From: Kitasatospora griseola
GTDB taxonomy: Bacteria > Actinomycetota > Actinomycetes > Streptomycetales > Streptomycetaceae
DNA: 52,710 nucleotides
Assembly: GCF_014648555.1 (NCBI RefSeq)
Contig: NZ_BMRI01000002.1
Location: 367,958-420,667, forward strand
Direction of reading: 5' to 3'
The notes below the pieces were generated by a model that was not told the origin of the DNA, did no database searches, and saw only the letters and a list, made by a program, of their open reading frames with translations. Made by a program: the position numbers and the translations under genes. This document shows, piece by piece, positions 35,475 through 44,805 of this stretch (the first letter of the stretch is position 1; the number at the start of each line of letters is the position of its first letter).

Positions 35475-36707
35475 GTGACCACCATCCGGACGACCCACCG
35501 GATCGAGGTGTCGGCCCCCGCCGCGGCCGTGTACCGCGTCGTCGCCGACGTCACCTCCTGGCCGCTGTACTTCCCGCCGACCGTCCGCGCCGAACTGGTG
35601 TCGGGCGACGACCGCACGCAGGTGATCCGGATCTGGGCGCTCGCCAACGGCGAGCTCCGGACCTGGACCTCCGCCCGCACGCTGGACGAGGCCGCCCTGA
35701 CCGTCGAGTTCGAGCAGACCACCCCGCGCGACCCGGTGGCGGCGATGGGCGGCGCCTGGCGGATCACCGGCCGCCCGGACGGGACCTGCACGGTGGAGCT
35801 GGACCACCACTACCGGGCGGTCGGCGACACCCCGGAGAACCGGGACCGGATCGCCTCCGCCGTGGACGCCAACAGCACCTCCGAACTGGCCGCCCTGAAG
35901 GCCGCCGTGGAGCGCACCGCCGAGGAGCCGGAGCTGCTGGTCGCGTTCGAGGACTCCGACACCTTCGCCGGCTCCGTCGAGGACGCCTACGAGTTCGTCC
36001 GCGACCTGGCGAAGTGGCCGGAGCGGATCCCGCACGTGCTGCGGATGGAGGTCCGCGAGGAGGTGCCGGGCCTGCAGTCGATGGAGATGGACACCAGGTC
36101 CCCGGACGGCTCGGTGCACACCACCCGCTCCGGCCGGGTCTGCCTCGCGCCGACGCTGATCGCCTACAAGCAGACCCGGCTGCCCGGCGTGCTGGCCGCG
36201 CACACCGGCGAGTGGGCCTTCGAGGCGGCCGGCGACGGCCTGGTCACCGTGACCTCCCGCCACCGGGTGGTGATCGACCCCGGCAAGCTCGCCTCGCTGC
36301 CGCAGCCGCCCGGCACCCTCGCCGACGCCCGGGCCGCGGTCCGCGCCGCGCTCGGCGCGAACAGCCGGGCCACCATCGCGGTGGCCCGCCAGTACACCGA
36401 GAACCTGCACCGTGACCCGACCACCCATGAGAGCGAAGGCGGTACTGCCGTGTCCGAGTTGACGTTCGACCAGCTGAGGGGCTTCCTGCTGCGCGCGGTG
36501 GGCGAGGAGGACTCGACGGACCTGTCCGCCGACGACCTGGACGCCGAGCTGTCCGCCCTCGGCTTCGACTCCCTGGCCGTGATCGACGTGACCAGCAAGC
36601 TGGAGCAGCACTTCGGCATCAAGCTGCCGGAGGAGAGCACCGCCGAGGCGACCACCCCGCGCGGCCTGCTCGACCTGGTCAACGGCGTCCTCGCGACCTC
36701 GGCGTGA
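35475..36707 (+). CDS. Aromatase/cyclase-ACP fusion protein
   Basis: 410 aa. Residues about 1-150 and 155-312 are two SRPBCC/START-like halves (RTTHRIEVSAPAAAVYRVV; LVAFEDSDTFAGSVEDAYEF), the didomain aromatase/cyclase of the ActVII type that dehydrates the first ring. After a short linker (about 313-327) residues 328-410 are an ACP with GFDSLAVIDVTSKLEQHF, Ser366 carrying phosphopantetheine. Normally these are two proteins. The reading frame is continuous, but an in-frame GTG at 36451 could also start a separate ACP. No other ACP lies beside KS-alpha/KS-beta, so this domain is the best candidate minimal-PKS ACP. The stop overlaps the next GTG (GTGA). Confidence 0.88.
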   Translation: MTTIRTTHRIEVSAPAAAVYRVVADVTSWPLYFPPTVRAELVSGDDRTQVIRIWALANGELRTWTSARTLDEAALTVEFEQTTPRDPVAAMGGAWRITGRPDGTCTVELDHHYRAVGDTPENRDRIASAVDANSTSELAALKAAVERTAEEPELLVAFEDSDTFAGSVEDAYEFVRDLAKWPERIPHVLRMEVREEVPGLQSMEMDTRSPDGSVHTTRSGRVCLAPTLIAYKQTRLPGVLAAHTGEWAFEAAGDGLVTVTSRHRVVIDPGKLASLPQPPGTLADARAAVRAALGANSRATIAVARQYTENLHRDPTTHESEGGTAVSELTFDQLRGFLLRAVGEEDSTDLSADDLDAELSALGFDSLAVIDVTSKLEQHFGIKLPEESTAEATTPRGLLDLVNGVLATSA

Positions 36708-37885
36708 CGCCCGGCCGGAGAGCGGCGGGGACGGCGCTCGCCGAGCAGTGCGACGCCGTCGCCGAGGCGCTGGTGCTCGGCCACCTGAACCGGGCGGTGG
36801 CGCTGCACGACGAGGGCGCCGCCTCCCGGGCCGATCTGGACACCGCGATGCGGCTGGGCTGCGGCCTGCCGGAGGGGCCGTTCGGCGCCATCGACCGGCT
36901 CGGCCCCGACCGGGTGCACCGGAGGCTGGTCGCCCTGCTGGCCCGCACCGGCGACCCGGCGTTCGCCCCGGCCGCCGGCCTGCTCGCCGCCCGGCCGGAC
37001 GCCGGGCCGGCCTCCGCCGCGGACCCGGTCGGGTCCGCGGTGCCGGCCCGGCTGGGCGTGCTGGGCTCGGGCACGATGGCCGGCGGCATCGCCGAGGCCG
37101 CCGCCCGGGCGGGCGTCCCGGTGGTGCTGGTGGCGCGCGCGCCGGAGTCCGCGCAGCGGGCCCGGACCGGCGTGGACGGCTCGCTGGACCGGGCGGTGCG
37201 GCGCGGCCGGGCCACCCGGCAGGACGCGGCGGACACGCTGGCCCGGATCCGCTTCGGCGCGGACCCGGCGCCGCTCGCCGACTGCGACCTGGTGGTGGAG
37301 GCCGTCGCCGAGGACGAGCGGGTGAAGCGGGAGGTGTTCGCCCGGCTCGGCGCGCTCTGCGCGCCCGACGCCGTGCTGGCCACCTCCACCTCCAGCCTGT
37401 CGGTGGCGCGCTGCACCGAGCCGGCCGGGCGGCCCGAGCGGCTGGTCGGCCTGCACTTCTTCAACCCCGCGCCGGTGATGCGGCTGGTGGAACTGGTCCG
37501 CGGCCCCGCCACCGGCGGGCCGGCGCTGGCCGCCGCCCGCGCGCTGTGCGGGCGGCTCGGCAAGACCGTGGTGGAGTCGCCGGACCGCACCGGCTTCCTG
37601 GTCAACTACCTGCTGTTCGCCTACCTGGCCCGCGCGGTCCGCGCGGTCGAGCGCGGCGATGCCGACCCGGCCGGCACGGACGCCGCGGTGGAGTCCGGAT
37701 TCGGCTTCCCGCTGGGACCGTTCGCGCTGCTGGACACCATCGGTCTGGACGTCTCGCTGGCGATCCTGGAGCAGCTGCACGAGGCGTACCGCGAGCCCGA
37801 CTTCGAGCCGCCGCGGCTGCTGCGCGAAGCCGTCGCCCAGGGCCTGCTGGGCCGCAAGAACGGACGCGGCTTCCGCACCGGGTGA
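36704..37885 (+). CDS. 3-Hydroxyacyl-CoA dehydrogenase with extra N-terminal C-domain
   Basis: 393 aa. The NAD-binding domain starts late, near residue 115 (RLGVLGSGTMAGGIAEAAARAG), with LHFFNPAPVMRLVE, then the usual C-terminal dimerisation domain (GFLVNYLLFAYLARAV to LLGRKNGRGF). The first ~100 residues resemble another copy of that C-terminal domain (EALVLGHLNRAVALHDEG; MRLGCGLPEGPFGAIDRLG). The order C'-N-C looks permuted relative to N-C-C dehydrogenases. Probably interconverts acetoacetyl-CoA and 3-hydroxybutyryl-CoA, feeding crotonyl-CoA to CCR. Coupled to the aromatase-ACP gene by GTGA. Confidence 0.87.
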   Translation: MTPGRRAAGTALAEQCDAVAEALVLGHLNRAVALHDEGAASRADLDTAMRLGCGLPEGPFGAIDRLGPDRVHRRLVALLARTGDPAFAPAAGLLAARPDAGPASAADPVGSAVPARLGVLGSGTMAGGIAEAAARAGVPVVLVARAPESAQRARTGVDGSLDRAVRRGRATRQDAADTLARIRFGADPAPLADCDLVVEAVAEDERVKREVFARLGALCAPDAVLATSTSSLSVARCTEPAGRPERLVGLHFFNPAPVMRLVELVRGPATGGPALAAARALCGRLGKTVVESPDRTGFLVNYLLFAYLARAVRAVERGDADPAGTDAAVESGFGFPLGPFALLDTIGLDVSLAILEQLHEAYREPDFEPPRLLREAVAQGLLGRKNGRGFRTG

Positions 37886-38035
37886 GCACCGGCGGCCGGG
37901 CCTCGGGCCCGCTCTCTCGGATCCTGCCGGGCGCCCGACGCCGTGCGCCGGTCCGGGAGAGCGGCCCGGGCACCGGCCGCCGACCCCATTGATCACCGAC
38001 CGCCGGGTCGGGAAGAGCCAATTCGAGGAGCACCG

Positions 38036-39193
38036 ATGAATGCCGAACTGATCGACCGGGCCCGCGGTTTCGCCGAGCGGGAGCTGCTGGGCCGGGAGCG
38101 CTGGTTCGATTCCAAGCCCCCCGCCCCGACCGCCGCGTCGGCGGCCCTGCACGCGGCCGGGCTCGCGAACTGGTGGTTGCCCGCCGAATACGGCACGGCC
38201 GGCGCCTCACTGACCGACAGCGTCGACATCGTGTCCGAACTCTCCTACGCCGACGCGGGATTCGCCTTCTCCTCGTTCCTCTCGGTGCTCGGCACCACGA
38301 TGCTCCGGCTGTACGGCGCCCCGGCGCTGGCCGAGCAGTACCTCGGCCGGATGGCGGCCGGCGGCGGCTTCTGCGGGATCCTGGTCAGCGAGGAGGACGC
38401 CGGGAGCGAACTCGGCCGCACCGCCGCGCTGTTCACCGCCAAGGGCGACCGGCTGGTGCTGGACGGCGACAAGTACTTCGCCACGAACACCGACGCCGCG
38501 GACTTCCTGCTGGTGGCCGCCAGGTCGGCGGAGGACGACGCGGTGTTCGGGGTGGTGCTGGTGCCCCGCGACACCCCCGGCGTCGAGATCGTCAAGCGCT
38601 GGGACATGATCGGCATGCGCGGCTCGGCCACCTACCAGGTGCGGCTGTCGGGCTGCGAGGTCCCGGCGGCCAACCTGCTGCGCGGGCACGGGCTGCGGCT
38701 GCTGGAGGCCGGCCTGAACGCCAGCCGAATCCTGATCGCCTCCACCGCGATCGGCGTCTGCCGGCGGATCCGGGACCTCGCCATGGAGTACGCGGCGGCC
38801 AAGCAGGTCAAGGGCGCGCCGCTGCTGGGCAACGCCGTGTTCGCGGGCAAGCTCGGCCAGGTGGAGATGCTGATCGACGTGATGCGCAACCAGTGCCGGT
38901 CCGCCGCGGCCGAGTTCGACCGGGCGATGGCCTCGGCGGACCCGGCGGCGGCGCTGTACCGGGCCGGCACGCTGCGCTCGGCGCTCGCCGCGAAGATGTA
39001 CTGCGGCCAGGCCGGCTGGGAGGTGGCGACGATCGGCTCGGAGCTGTTCGGCGGGCTCGGCTACACGCACGACCACCTGATCGGCAAGCTGGTCCGGGAC
39101 CTGCGCTACGTCGGCCTGGTGGAGGGCGGCGACGACGTGATCCGCGACCTGCTGTACACCCGCTACGTGATCCCCACCGCAAAACGGCGCTGA
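38036..39193 (+). CDS. Acyl-CoA dehydrogenase (short-chain type)
   Basis: 385 aa, classical length. Family signs are WLPAEYGTAGASL, CGILVSEEDAGSELGR, KRWDMIGMRGSATYQV and a C-terminal ELFGGLGYTHDHLIGKLVRD with VEGGDDVIRDLL, where Glu of VEGG is the likely catalytic base. ATG at 38036 after GAGGAG; 150 bp after the hydroxyacyl-CoA dehydrogenase. Could oxidise butyryl-CoA to crotonyl-CoA for CCR, or desaturate an ACP-bound chain. With CCR and the dehydrogenase at 36704 it suggests dedicated C4 precursor supply. No enoyl-CoA hydratase was found in the window. Confidence 0.88.
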   Translation: MNAELIDRARGFAERELLGRERWFDSKPPAPTAASAALHAAGLANWWLPAEYGTAGASLTDSVDIVSELSYADAGFAFSSFLSVLGTTMLRLYGAPALAEQYLGRMAAGGGFCGILVSEEDAGSELGRTAALFTAKGDRLVLDGDKYFATNTDAADFLLVAARSAEDDAVFGVVLVPRDTPGVEIVKRWDMIGMRGSATYQVRLSGCEVPAANLLRGHGLRLLEAGLNASRILIASTAIGVCRRIRDLAMEYAAAKQVKGAPLLGNAVFAGKLGQVEMLIDVMRNQCRSAAAEFDRAMASADPAAALYRAGTLRSALAAKMYCGQAGWEVATIGSELFGGLGYTHDHLIGKLVRDLRYVGLVEGGDDVIRDLLYTRYVIPTAKRR

Positions 39194-39298
39194 GCACTTC
39201 ACCGCAGCCCGGCGACTGCGGACAATGGCGGACAGTCGGGCGGTAATCACGGAAATATCTTGATTTCCCCGTGGTCAATCACCAAAGCAATTGCGTTA

Positions 39299-39318
39299 TT
39301 GACAGACGTGCGACAGAC
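39299..39318 (+). promoter_or_regulatory. Direct-repeat SARP-like site before the LuxR gene
   Basis: GACAGAC at 39301-39307 and again at 39312-39318, 11 bp apart with a 4-bp spacer; TTGACA (39299-39304) overlaps the first copy and could be a -35. The surrounding 39194-39363 gap is notably less GC-rich than the genes around it, and GATTCGAATC (39341-39350) repeats the word seen before the P450 gene. No other gene is seen in the gap. Confidence 0.5.
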
Positions 39319-39363
39319 TTGGCCGCTGAGCGTCAGCCTCGATTCGAATCATGAGGGGGAAGT

Positions 39364-40140
39364 GTGTCGCACAGTTCGCATTCCAATCCGGTGGAACCGC
39401 CCTTTCCGGGGGTCGGCCGACCGGGTCCGACCCCTCTGATCACCGTGCTACTCGCCGGTAAACACACCCTGCTGCTGGACGGCCTGTGCCGGCTCCTCGA
39501 CGAAGAGGACGACATTCGGGTCGTCGCCACCCTGGACCCCTCCGACCAGGCCCCCCCGGTCTCTCCGGAAAGCGTCGACGTGGTCGTGCTGAGCGGAGAT
39601 TTCGACCACCTCGCCGAGGCCGCGGCGACCAGCCTGCGCTGCCCCGACAGCCGGGCCAGGACGGTCTTCGCCGACACCTCGGACGCCTCGCACCGCGCCC
39701 TGGAGGCGCTCGGCCTCGGAATCGCCGCCTATCTTCCCAGACGGGCCACGCCACTGGAACTCAAATCCGCCGTGCGGGCGATCGCCACCCATTCCGACCG
39801 GGTCATCATATCGATTCCCCGGGACGGGCTCCGGCGCATCGACAATCAGCGGAACAATATCCAGATCCCGCAATTGGAAATAGAAATCCTCTCCATGGTG
39901 GCGGCCGCCCTGACGAACGGCCAGATCGCCAATCGGCTGTCGGTCAGCGAGGCCGTGGTCAAACGCCACCTGCGCAACGTCTTCCGCCGGCTCGGCGCGG
40001 TCTCCCGGCTGGACGCGGTGAACAAGGCGCACGAGGCGCGGATCCTGCCCGCCCAGCGGTCCGAGCCGGCCCCGCTCCGCCACGCCCCGAAGCGGCCCTC
40101 CCGGCGCACCCACGGTCCACTGGTGCTGACCGAGCGGTAG
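39364..40140 (+). CDS. LuxR/NarL-type regulator with degenerate receiver
   Basis: 258 aa. Residues about 25-145 resemble a response-regulator receiver, but the acidic pocket (normally DD) reads LLAGKH and the phospho-acceptor region reads VVVLSGDFD, without the aspartate at the expected place. The LuxR helix-turn-helix follows (QIANRLSVSEAVVKRHLRNVFRRLG), then a basic tail. Phosphorylation control is therefore unlikely; such atypical regulators may sense ligands or products. GTG at 39364 after GAGGGGGAA. Codon use is less GC-extreme than in neighbours, resembling the WS/DGAT-like gene. Likely cluster-situated regulator. Confidence 0.85.
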   Translation: MSHSSHSNPVEPPFPGVGRPGPTPLITVLLAGKHTLLLDGLCRLLDEEDDIRVVATLDPSDQAPPVSPESVDVVVLSGDFDHLAEAAATSLRCPDSRARTVFADTSDASHRALEALGLGIAAYLPRRATPLELKSAVRAIATHSDRVIISIPRDGLRRIDNQRNNIQIPQLEIEILSMVAAALTNGQIANRLSVSEAVVKRHLRNVFRRLGAVSRLDAVNKAHEARILPAQRSEPAPLRHAPKRPSRRTHGPLVLTER

Positions 40141-40147
40141 CCCGCCT

Positions 40148-40202
40148 CGGTGCGGCGGCCGGGCCGGGGAGCCCACGACTCCCCGGCCCGGCCGCCGTAC
40201 CG
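40148..40202. terminator. Long bidirectional terminator
   Basis: Arms 40148-40171 and 40179-40202 form a near-perfect 24-bp stem (one G-U pair) with a 7-nt loop. It lies between the convergent ends of the LuxR gene (+) and KS-beta gene (-). Confidence 0.8.
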
Positions 40203-40206
40203 CGTT

Positions 40207-41421
40207 TCAGGGCCCGGTCAGCACCAGCGCGGAGGCGAAGCCGCCGCGGCCGCGGGCCAGCACCAGCGCGGTGCCGATCTCCAGCGACCGGGGGGCGCCC
40301 GCCACCAGGTCGATCCGCGGATCCACCCGGCCGGGCGGCGCCGCGGCCACCGCGGGGACCAGCCCGTCGCGGATCGCCAGCAGCGCCGTGGCGACGTCCA
40401 GCGGGCCGCCGCCGGACAGCAGCCGCCCGGTCAGCGCCTTCGGGGCGGCCACCGGCACGCCGCGCTCGCCGAACAGCGTGCACAGCGCGTCCGCCTCGGC
40501 CCGGTCGAGCGCCGAGGTGCCCGCCGCGTCGGCGAACACCACGTCCACGTCCTGCGCGCTGCGCCCGGCGTCGGCGAGCGCCTGCCGGGCCGCCCGCACC
40601 AGCCCGTCGCCGCCCGGCCCCGCCGGGTCGGGGTCGAAGGCCGCGCCGTACCCGGCGAGCGTGCCGTACAGCCGCGGCGCCCCGCGGCGCTCGGCGTCCT
40701 CCCGGCTCTCCAGCACCAGCACCGCGCCGCCCTCGCCGATCGCGTGGCCGGCGCTGTCCAGGTGGAACGGCAGGTAGGCGCGCTCCGGGTCGGTGCCGGT
40801 GCCGACCTCGCCGGTGGACGACTGGATCGCCACCCCGTACGGGCAGATCAGCCCGTCCAGGCCGCCCGCGGTCATCACCGCGGTGCCCTTGCGGACCCGG
40901 CGCCGGGCGTAGCCGAGCGCGTCCAGGCCGCCGGCCTGCTCGGAGACCACCACCCCGCTGGGGCCCTGCATGCCGTACCGGATGGAGATCTGGCCGGTGT
41001 GCACGGCGTAGTACCAGGCGAAGGACATGTAGGCGCTGACCGACTCCCAGCCGGTGCCCCACAGCGCCTGCAGCTCGCGCTGGCCGAACTCCAGGCCGCC
41101 GGTGGAGCTGGAGACCGCGACGCCCATCGAGTAGGACGGCAGTTCCTCGGGGACGATCTCGGCGTCCTCCAGGGCGAACTCGGCGGCGAACAGGGCCAGC
41201 CGGGTCAGCCGGTCGGTCTGCGGCATCAGCCGCCGGGTGAAGTCCTGCTCGGCGTCGAACTCCGGCACCTCGCCCGCGAGTTTGATCGGGTAGCGGGCGG
41301 TGTCGAACCGGCTGATCGGGCGGATGCCCGACTCCCCGGCCACGACGGCCTTCCAGTACTCCTCGGCGCCGACCCCGTTGGGGGCGGCCACGCCGATCCC
41401 GGTCACCACGACCTCGCTCAT
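40207..41421 (-). CDS. Type II PKS ketosynthase beta / chain length factor
   Basis: 404 aa. KAS fold with [20 protein letters not shown] at the start. The active-site position reads [12 protein letters not shown], with Gln instead of Cys, the CLF hallmark. [14 protein letters not shown] is also typical. It pairs with KS-alpha as a heterodimer that sets chain length. Its ATG overlaps the KS-alpha TGA (ATGA), giving equimolar translation. The usual third minimal-PKS gene, an ACP, does not follow; the candidate ACP is fused to the aromatase at 35475. Chain length cannot be read with confidence from sequence alone. Confidence 0.95.
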   Translation of the reverse strand: MSEVVVTGIGVAAPNGVGAEEYWKAVVAGESGIRPISRFDTARYPIKLAGEVPEFDAEQDFTRRLMPQTDRLTRLALFAAEFALEDAEIVPEELPSYSMGVAVSSSTGGLEFGQRELQALWGTGWESVSAYMSFAWYYAVHTGQISIRYGMQGPSGVVVSEQAGGLDALGYARRRVRKGTAVMTAGGLDGLICPYGVAIQSSTGEVGTGTDPERAYLPFHLDSAGHAIGEGGAVLVLESREDAERRGAPRLYGTLAGYGAAFDPDPAGPGGDGLVRAARQALADAGRSAQDVDVVFADAAGTSALDRAEADALCTLFGERGVPVAAPKALTGRLLSGGGPLDVATALLAIRDGLVPAVAAAPPGRVDPRIDLVAGAPRSLEIGTALVLARGRGGFASALVLTGP

Positions 41422-42683
41422 GCCGCACGCCCCGTTCCGGTCAGCACCATCGCGCTCTGGAAACCGCCGAACCCGCTGCCGACCGTCAGCACCGTGTCCA
41501 GCCGGCGCTCCCGGGCCACCAACGGCACGTAGTCCAGGTCGCACGCCGGATCCGGCTCGTGCAGGTTGGCGGTCGGCGGGACCAGGCCGTGCTGCATGGC
41601 GAGCGCGCAGGCCGCGATCTCGATCGAACCGATCGCGCCCAGCGAGTGCCCGACCATCGCCTTGATGCCGCTCATCGGCGTGCGGTAGGCGTGCTCGCCG
41701 AGGCTGCGCTTGACCGCCGCGGTCTCGTGGACGTCGTTCTGCTTGGTGCCGGAGCCGTGCGCGTTGACGTAGTCGACGGCGTCCGGGGCGACCCTGGCCT
41801 CGACCAGCGCCGCGTCGATGGCGTCGGCCATCTCCCGGCCGTCCGGCTTCAGCCCGGTCATGTGGAAGGCGTTGCAGCGGCTGGCGTAGCCGGCCACCTC
41901 GGCGTAGATCCGGGCGCCGCGCCGCCGGGCGTGCTCGTACTCCTCCAGCACCAGGACGGCCGCGCCCTCGCCGAGGATCAGGCCGTTGCGGGTGCGGTCG
42001 AAGGGGCGGCAGGCGGTCGCCGGGTCGTCGTTGCGGGTCGAGGTCGCCTTGATGACGTCGAAGCAGGTCAGGGTGATCGGCGAGATCGGCGCGTCGGTGG
42101 CCCCGGTGATCACCACGTCGGCGTCGCCGTCGCGGATCAGCTCGGCGGCGTAGCCCACCGAGTCGATGCCGGAGGTGCAGCCGGTGGAGACCACGGACGC
42201 CGGGCCGAGCGCGCCGGTGGTCAGCGCCACCTCGGCGGCGATCGAACTGGGCAGGAAGTAGTCGTACAGGTGCGGCACCGCGAAGGCCGGGTCGACCAGC
42301 CAGTCCGCGCCGGAGTTGCTGAGCACCGCGTACTCCGACTCCATGGTGGTGGTGCCGCCGACGGCGCTGCCGATCGCGACGCCGGTGCGCTCCGCGAGCC
42401 GGCCGTCGATCTCCAGGCCGGAGTCGAGGACCGCCTCCAGCGCCGAGACCATGGCCAGCTGCGACACCCGGTCGGTGCGGCGCACCTGCTGACGGGTCAG
42501 GCCGAGCGCGAGCGGGTCGAAGTCGCACTCGGCGGCGACCCGGCAGCGGTGCCCGGAGGCGTCGAACCGGGTGATCTCCCGGGTCGCGGTGGTGCCGCTG
42601 CTGATCAGCTCCCAGAACGGCTCGCGTCCTACGCCGCCCGGCGCCGTGACGCCGATGCCGGTGATGACTGCCCTGCGGGTCAT
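41418..42683 (-). CDS. Type II PKS ketosynthase alpha
   Basis: 421 aa. The active-site motif [14 protein letters not shown] contains Cys; [20 protein letters not shown] and [17 protein letters not shown] carry the His residues. These are canonical for aromatic polyketide KS-alpha (ActI-ORF1 type). Condenses malonyl-ACP units onto the primed chain with the CLF partner. ATG at 42683 after AAGGAGA and overlapping the stop of the LLM gene. Here the primer is likely the branched acyl chain from the type I modules rather than acetate, an inference from context. Confidence 0.97.
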   Translation of the reverse strand: MTRRAVITGIGVTAPGGVGREPFWELISSGTTATREITRFDASGHRCRVAAECDFDPLALGLTRQQVRRTDRVSQLAMVSALEAVLDSGLEIDGRLAERTGVAIGSAVGGTTTMESEYAVLSNSGADWLVDPAFAVPHLYDYFLPSSIAAEVALTTGALGPASVVSTGCTSGIDSVGYAAELIRDGDADVVITGATDAPISPITLTCFDVIKATSTRNDDPATACRPFDRTRNGLILGEGAAVLVLEEYEHARRRGARIYAEVAGYASRCNAFHMTGLKPDGREMADAIDAALVEARVAPDAVDYVNAHGSGTKQNDVHETAAVKRSLGEHAYRTPMSGIKAMVGHSLGAIGSIEIAACALAMQHGLVPPTANLHEPDPACDLDYVPLVARERRLDTVLTVGSGFGGFQSAMVLTGTGRAA

Positions 42684-43528
42684 GCGTTCTCCTTCACTGC
42701 GGCAGCGAGCAGGTCCAGCTGCCGGACGTCGGTGGAGCACGGGATGAGGACGAGTTCGTCGCAGCCGGCCTGCCGGAAGCGGGCCACCTCCTGCCGGACG
42801 GCGTCCTCGGAGGTCAGCGCGGTACGGGCGATCAGGTCGGCCGCCGGACCGGCGAAGGCGTAGTAGGAGCGCAGGTGGTCCAGCGCCTCGTCCGGGCCCT
42901 GCGGGCCGAGCGCGTAGTAGGTCTGGGCGACCAACCGGGGGCGGCCCGGGCGGCCGTGCGCCGTCCAGCACTCCCGGGCCTCGACGGCCCGCTCGGCGAA
43001 CATCGCCGCGGAGGCGACCAGCACCGCGCCCTCGCCGTGCCGGGCCATCCGGTCCAGGGCGGCCCGGCTGCGGCCGCCGACCAGCACCGGGGGCGGGCCG
43101 GACGCGGGCCGCGGGCCGATCGCGCCGTCGTCCCAGAACGCGGCGAGGTCGGTCAGCAGCCGGTCGAGCGCGCGGCCCCGGCGGCGGAAGTCGGTGCCGC
43201 CGGCCTCGAAGTCGTCGGGGCGGATCCCGGCCGCCACGCCGAGCACCAGCCGCCCGCCGGACAGCTGCTGCAGGGTGGCGAGCTGCTTGGCGAGCAGCGC
43301 CGTGTTGCCCCGGTAGCCGGGGACCAGCACCTGGGTGGCCAGCCGGATCCGGCGGGTGACCGCGGCGGCCGCGCCGAGCGCGAGCAGCGGCTCCCAGCCG
43401 TCGCAGACCAGCCGGTCGAGCACGGCCAGCGTCGAGAAGCCGCACTCCTCGGCCCGGCGGGCCCATTCGGCCAGTTCGGGCCCGGTCAGTTCGCCCGCCA
43501 TGGTGGGCAGGCCGATTCCGATCTCCAT
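42680..43528 (-). CDS. LLM-class F420/flavin-dependent oxidoreductase
   Basis: 282 aa, luciferase-like TIM barrel. [10 protein letters not shown] at the N-terminus, [22 protein letters not shown] and [14 protein letters not shown] are typical, with [21 protein letters not shown] further on. Such enzymes use F420 or FMN for reduction or oxygenation. It sits between the ActVA-5-like hydroxylase and KS-alpha, its stop overlapping the KS-alpha start, so it is clearly part of the core operon. Probably a tailoring reductase or monooxygenase for the polyketide; cofactor not determined from sequence. Confidence 0.85.
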   Translation of the reverse strand: MEIGIGLPTMAGELTGPELAEWARRAEECGFSTLAVLDRLVCDGWEPLLALGAAAAVTRRIRLATQVLVPGYRGNTALLAKQLATLQQLSGGRLVLGVAAGIRPDDFEAGGTDFRRRGRALDRLLTDLAAFWDDGAIGPRPASGPPPVLVGGRSRAALDRMARHGEGAVLVASAAMFAERAVEARECWTAHGRPGRPRLVAQTYYALGPQGPDEALDHLRSYYAFAGPAADLIARTALTSEDAVRQEVARFRQAGCDELVLIPCSTDVRQLDLLAAAVKENA

Positions 43529-43541
43529 CTCCCGCCCCCGC

Positions 43542-44657
43542 TCAGCGGGCCGCGAGCACGGCGTCGGTGTACGCGGTGGCGATCCGGTCGAAGCGCAGCG
43601 CGGCGTGCGTGGCGGCGACCGTGATGTCCCGCCAGTGGCGCTGCAACGGGTGCGCGGCGTCCTGCGCGGCGGTGCCCGCGGTGCGGACCAGTTCGTGCGC
43701 GGTGTCGACCAGGACCCGGGCCGCGTGCGCCGTGTCGCGGGCGTTGCGGGCCGCGAACGGGCGGGCCCGGCCCTGGTCGAGCAGCAGCGCGGCCCGCTCG
43801 GCGAGCAGGGTGGCGGCGTCGACCTCGGCGGCGGCCCGGGCGAGGACCTGGTCGTTCAGCGGGGTCGGGCCGGCGCCGGGGGCGGAACGCCGGGCGGCGA
43901 CCAGCCCCGTGTAGGCGTCGACCATGCCGGCCGCCGCGCCGAGCACCGGCGCCAGGCAGGTGAGCCCGCCCAGGGACATCAGCGGGACGGCGTGCTGCGG
44001 GCGGTCCGAGGTCCGGTTGACCCCGCCCACCACCTCGGCCAGCGGCACGGTGCGGTGCTCGGGCACCCACACGTCGGACAGCACCACGGTGTGGCTGCCG
44101 GTGGCCCGCATGCCGACGGTGTCCCAGCTCTCCTCGACCGCGAAGTCGGCGCGCGGCACGGCGAAGAACCGCGGCGGCGGCGCGCCCGGCCCGGGGGTCG
44201 GCCCGGCCAGCAGCGCCCAGTCGGCGAACAGCGCGCCACTCACGTACGACCAGCGGCCGTCCAGCCGGAAGCCGCCGTCGACGGCCTCCGCCCGGCCGCT
44301 GGGGACCAGCCCGGACACCCAGAGCACGTCCGGGCTGTCGCCCCAGGCCTCCTCCTGCCCGGCGAGCGGGAGGTGCGCCGAGAACCGGGCGCTGTAGGCG
44401 AACATCGAGCCGCACCAGGCGGCGGAGGCGCAGGCCCGGCCGACCCGGGTCATCGCCGCGGTCAGCTCCGTGAAGGTGCCCTCGGCGCCGCCCCACCGGG
44501 CCGGCACGAAGTGCCGCGGGTAGCCGGCCGCGGTCAGCGCCTTCACGGTCTCCGGGTCGAGCGCGCCGCCGCGGTCCGCCTCCCGGGCGTACCGCCCGGC
44601 CGACTCCGCCGCGAGGGCGGCACGGGCCGCCCGGTCGTCGGTCAGGATCTCTGTCAC
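43542..44657 (-). CDS. Two-component flavin-dependent hydroxylase (ActVA-5/HpaB-like, acyl-CoA dehydrogenase fold)
   Basis: 371 aa. Acyl-CoA dehydrogenase fold without a normal catalytic Glu region; the C-terminal HPLQRHWRDITVAATHAALRF matches the group D flavin monooxygenase helix with its conserved His. RHFVPARWGGAEGTF, VSGALFADWALLAG and SWDTVGMRATGSHTVVL are also visible. Such hydroxylases take reduced flavin from a separate reductase; a matching flavin reductase is encoded at 45364. Inferred role: para-hydroxylation to the quinone. Heads the leftward operon with the LLM enzyme and KS genes. Confidence 0.83.
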   Translation of the reverse strand: MTEILTDDRAARAALAAESAGRYAREADRGGALDPETVKALTAAGYPRHFVPARWGGAEGTFTELTAAMTRVGRACASAAWCGSMFAYSARFSAHLPLAGQEEAWGDSPDVLWVSGLVPSGRAEAVDGGFRLDGRWSYVSGALFADWALLAGPTPGPGAPPPRFFAVPRADFAVEESWDTVGMRATGSHTVVLSDVWVPEHRTVPLAEVVGGVNRTSDRPQHAVPLMSLGGLTCLAPVLGAAAGMVDAYTGLVAARRSAPGAGPTPLNDQVLARAAAEVDAATLLAERAALLLDQGRARPFAARNARDTAHAARVLVDTAHELVRTAGTAAQDAAHPLQRHWRDITVAATHAALRFDRIATAYTDAVLAAR

Positions 44658-44805
44658 GTCATCGGTTCCTCACCCCGCGCTGCGCCGGGCAGCCGCGGAC
44701 GGTCCATCCGGCTCCGGCCGGCACCGGAAGGGTGGCCGGAGCGCTTCGACGTCCGATCCAGCCGTGTTGGAAGGCCCCGCCCCGGCGGCGCCCGGCCCGG
44801 CCGCC

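Noticed and set aside
28092..36611. A 2,839-codon open frame on the minus strand, and a 1,345-codon one at 24445-28482
   Set aside because: They run antisense to the PKS genes, contain no recognisable domains and are Gln/Arg/Gly/His-rich, as expected of frames opposite GC-biased coding sequence.
39299..39327. A standard sigma-70-type promoter from TTGACA
   Set aside because: No TAnnnT -10 lies 16-19 bp downstream, so only the direct repeat was kept as a candidate site.
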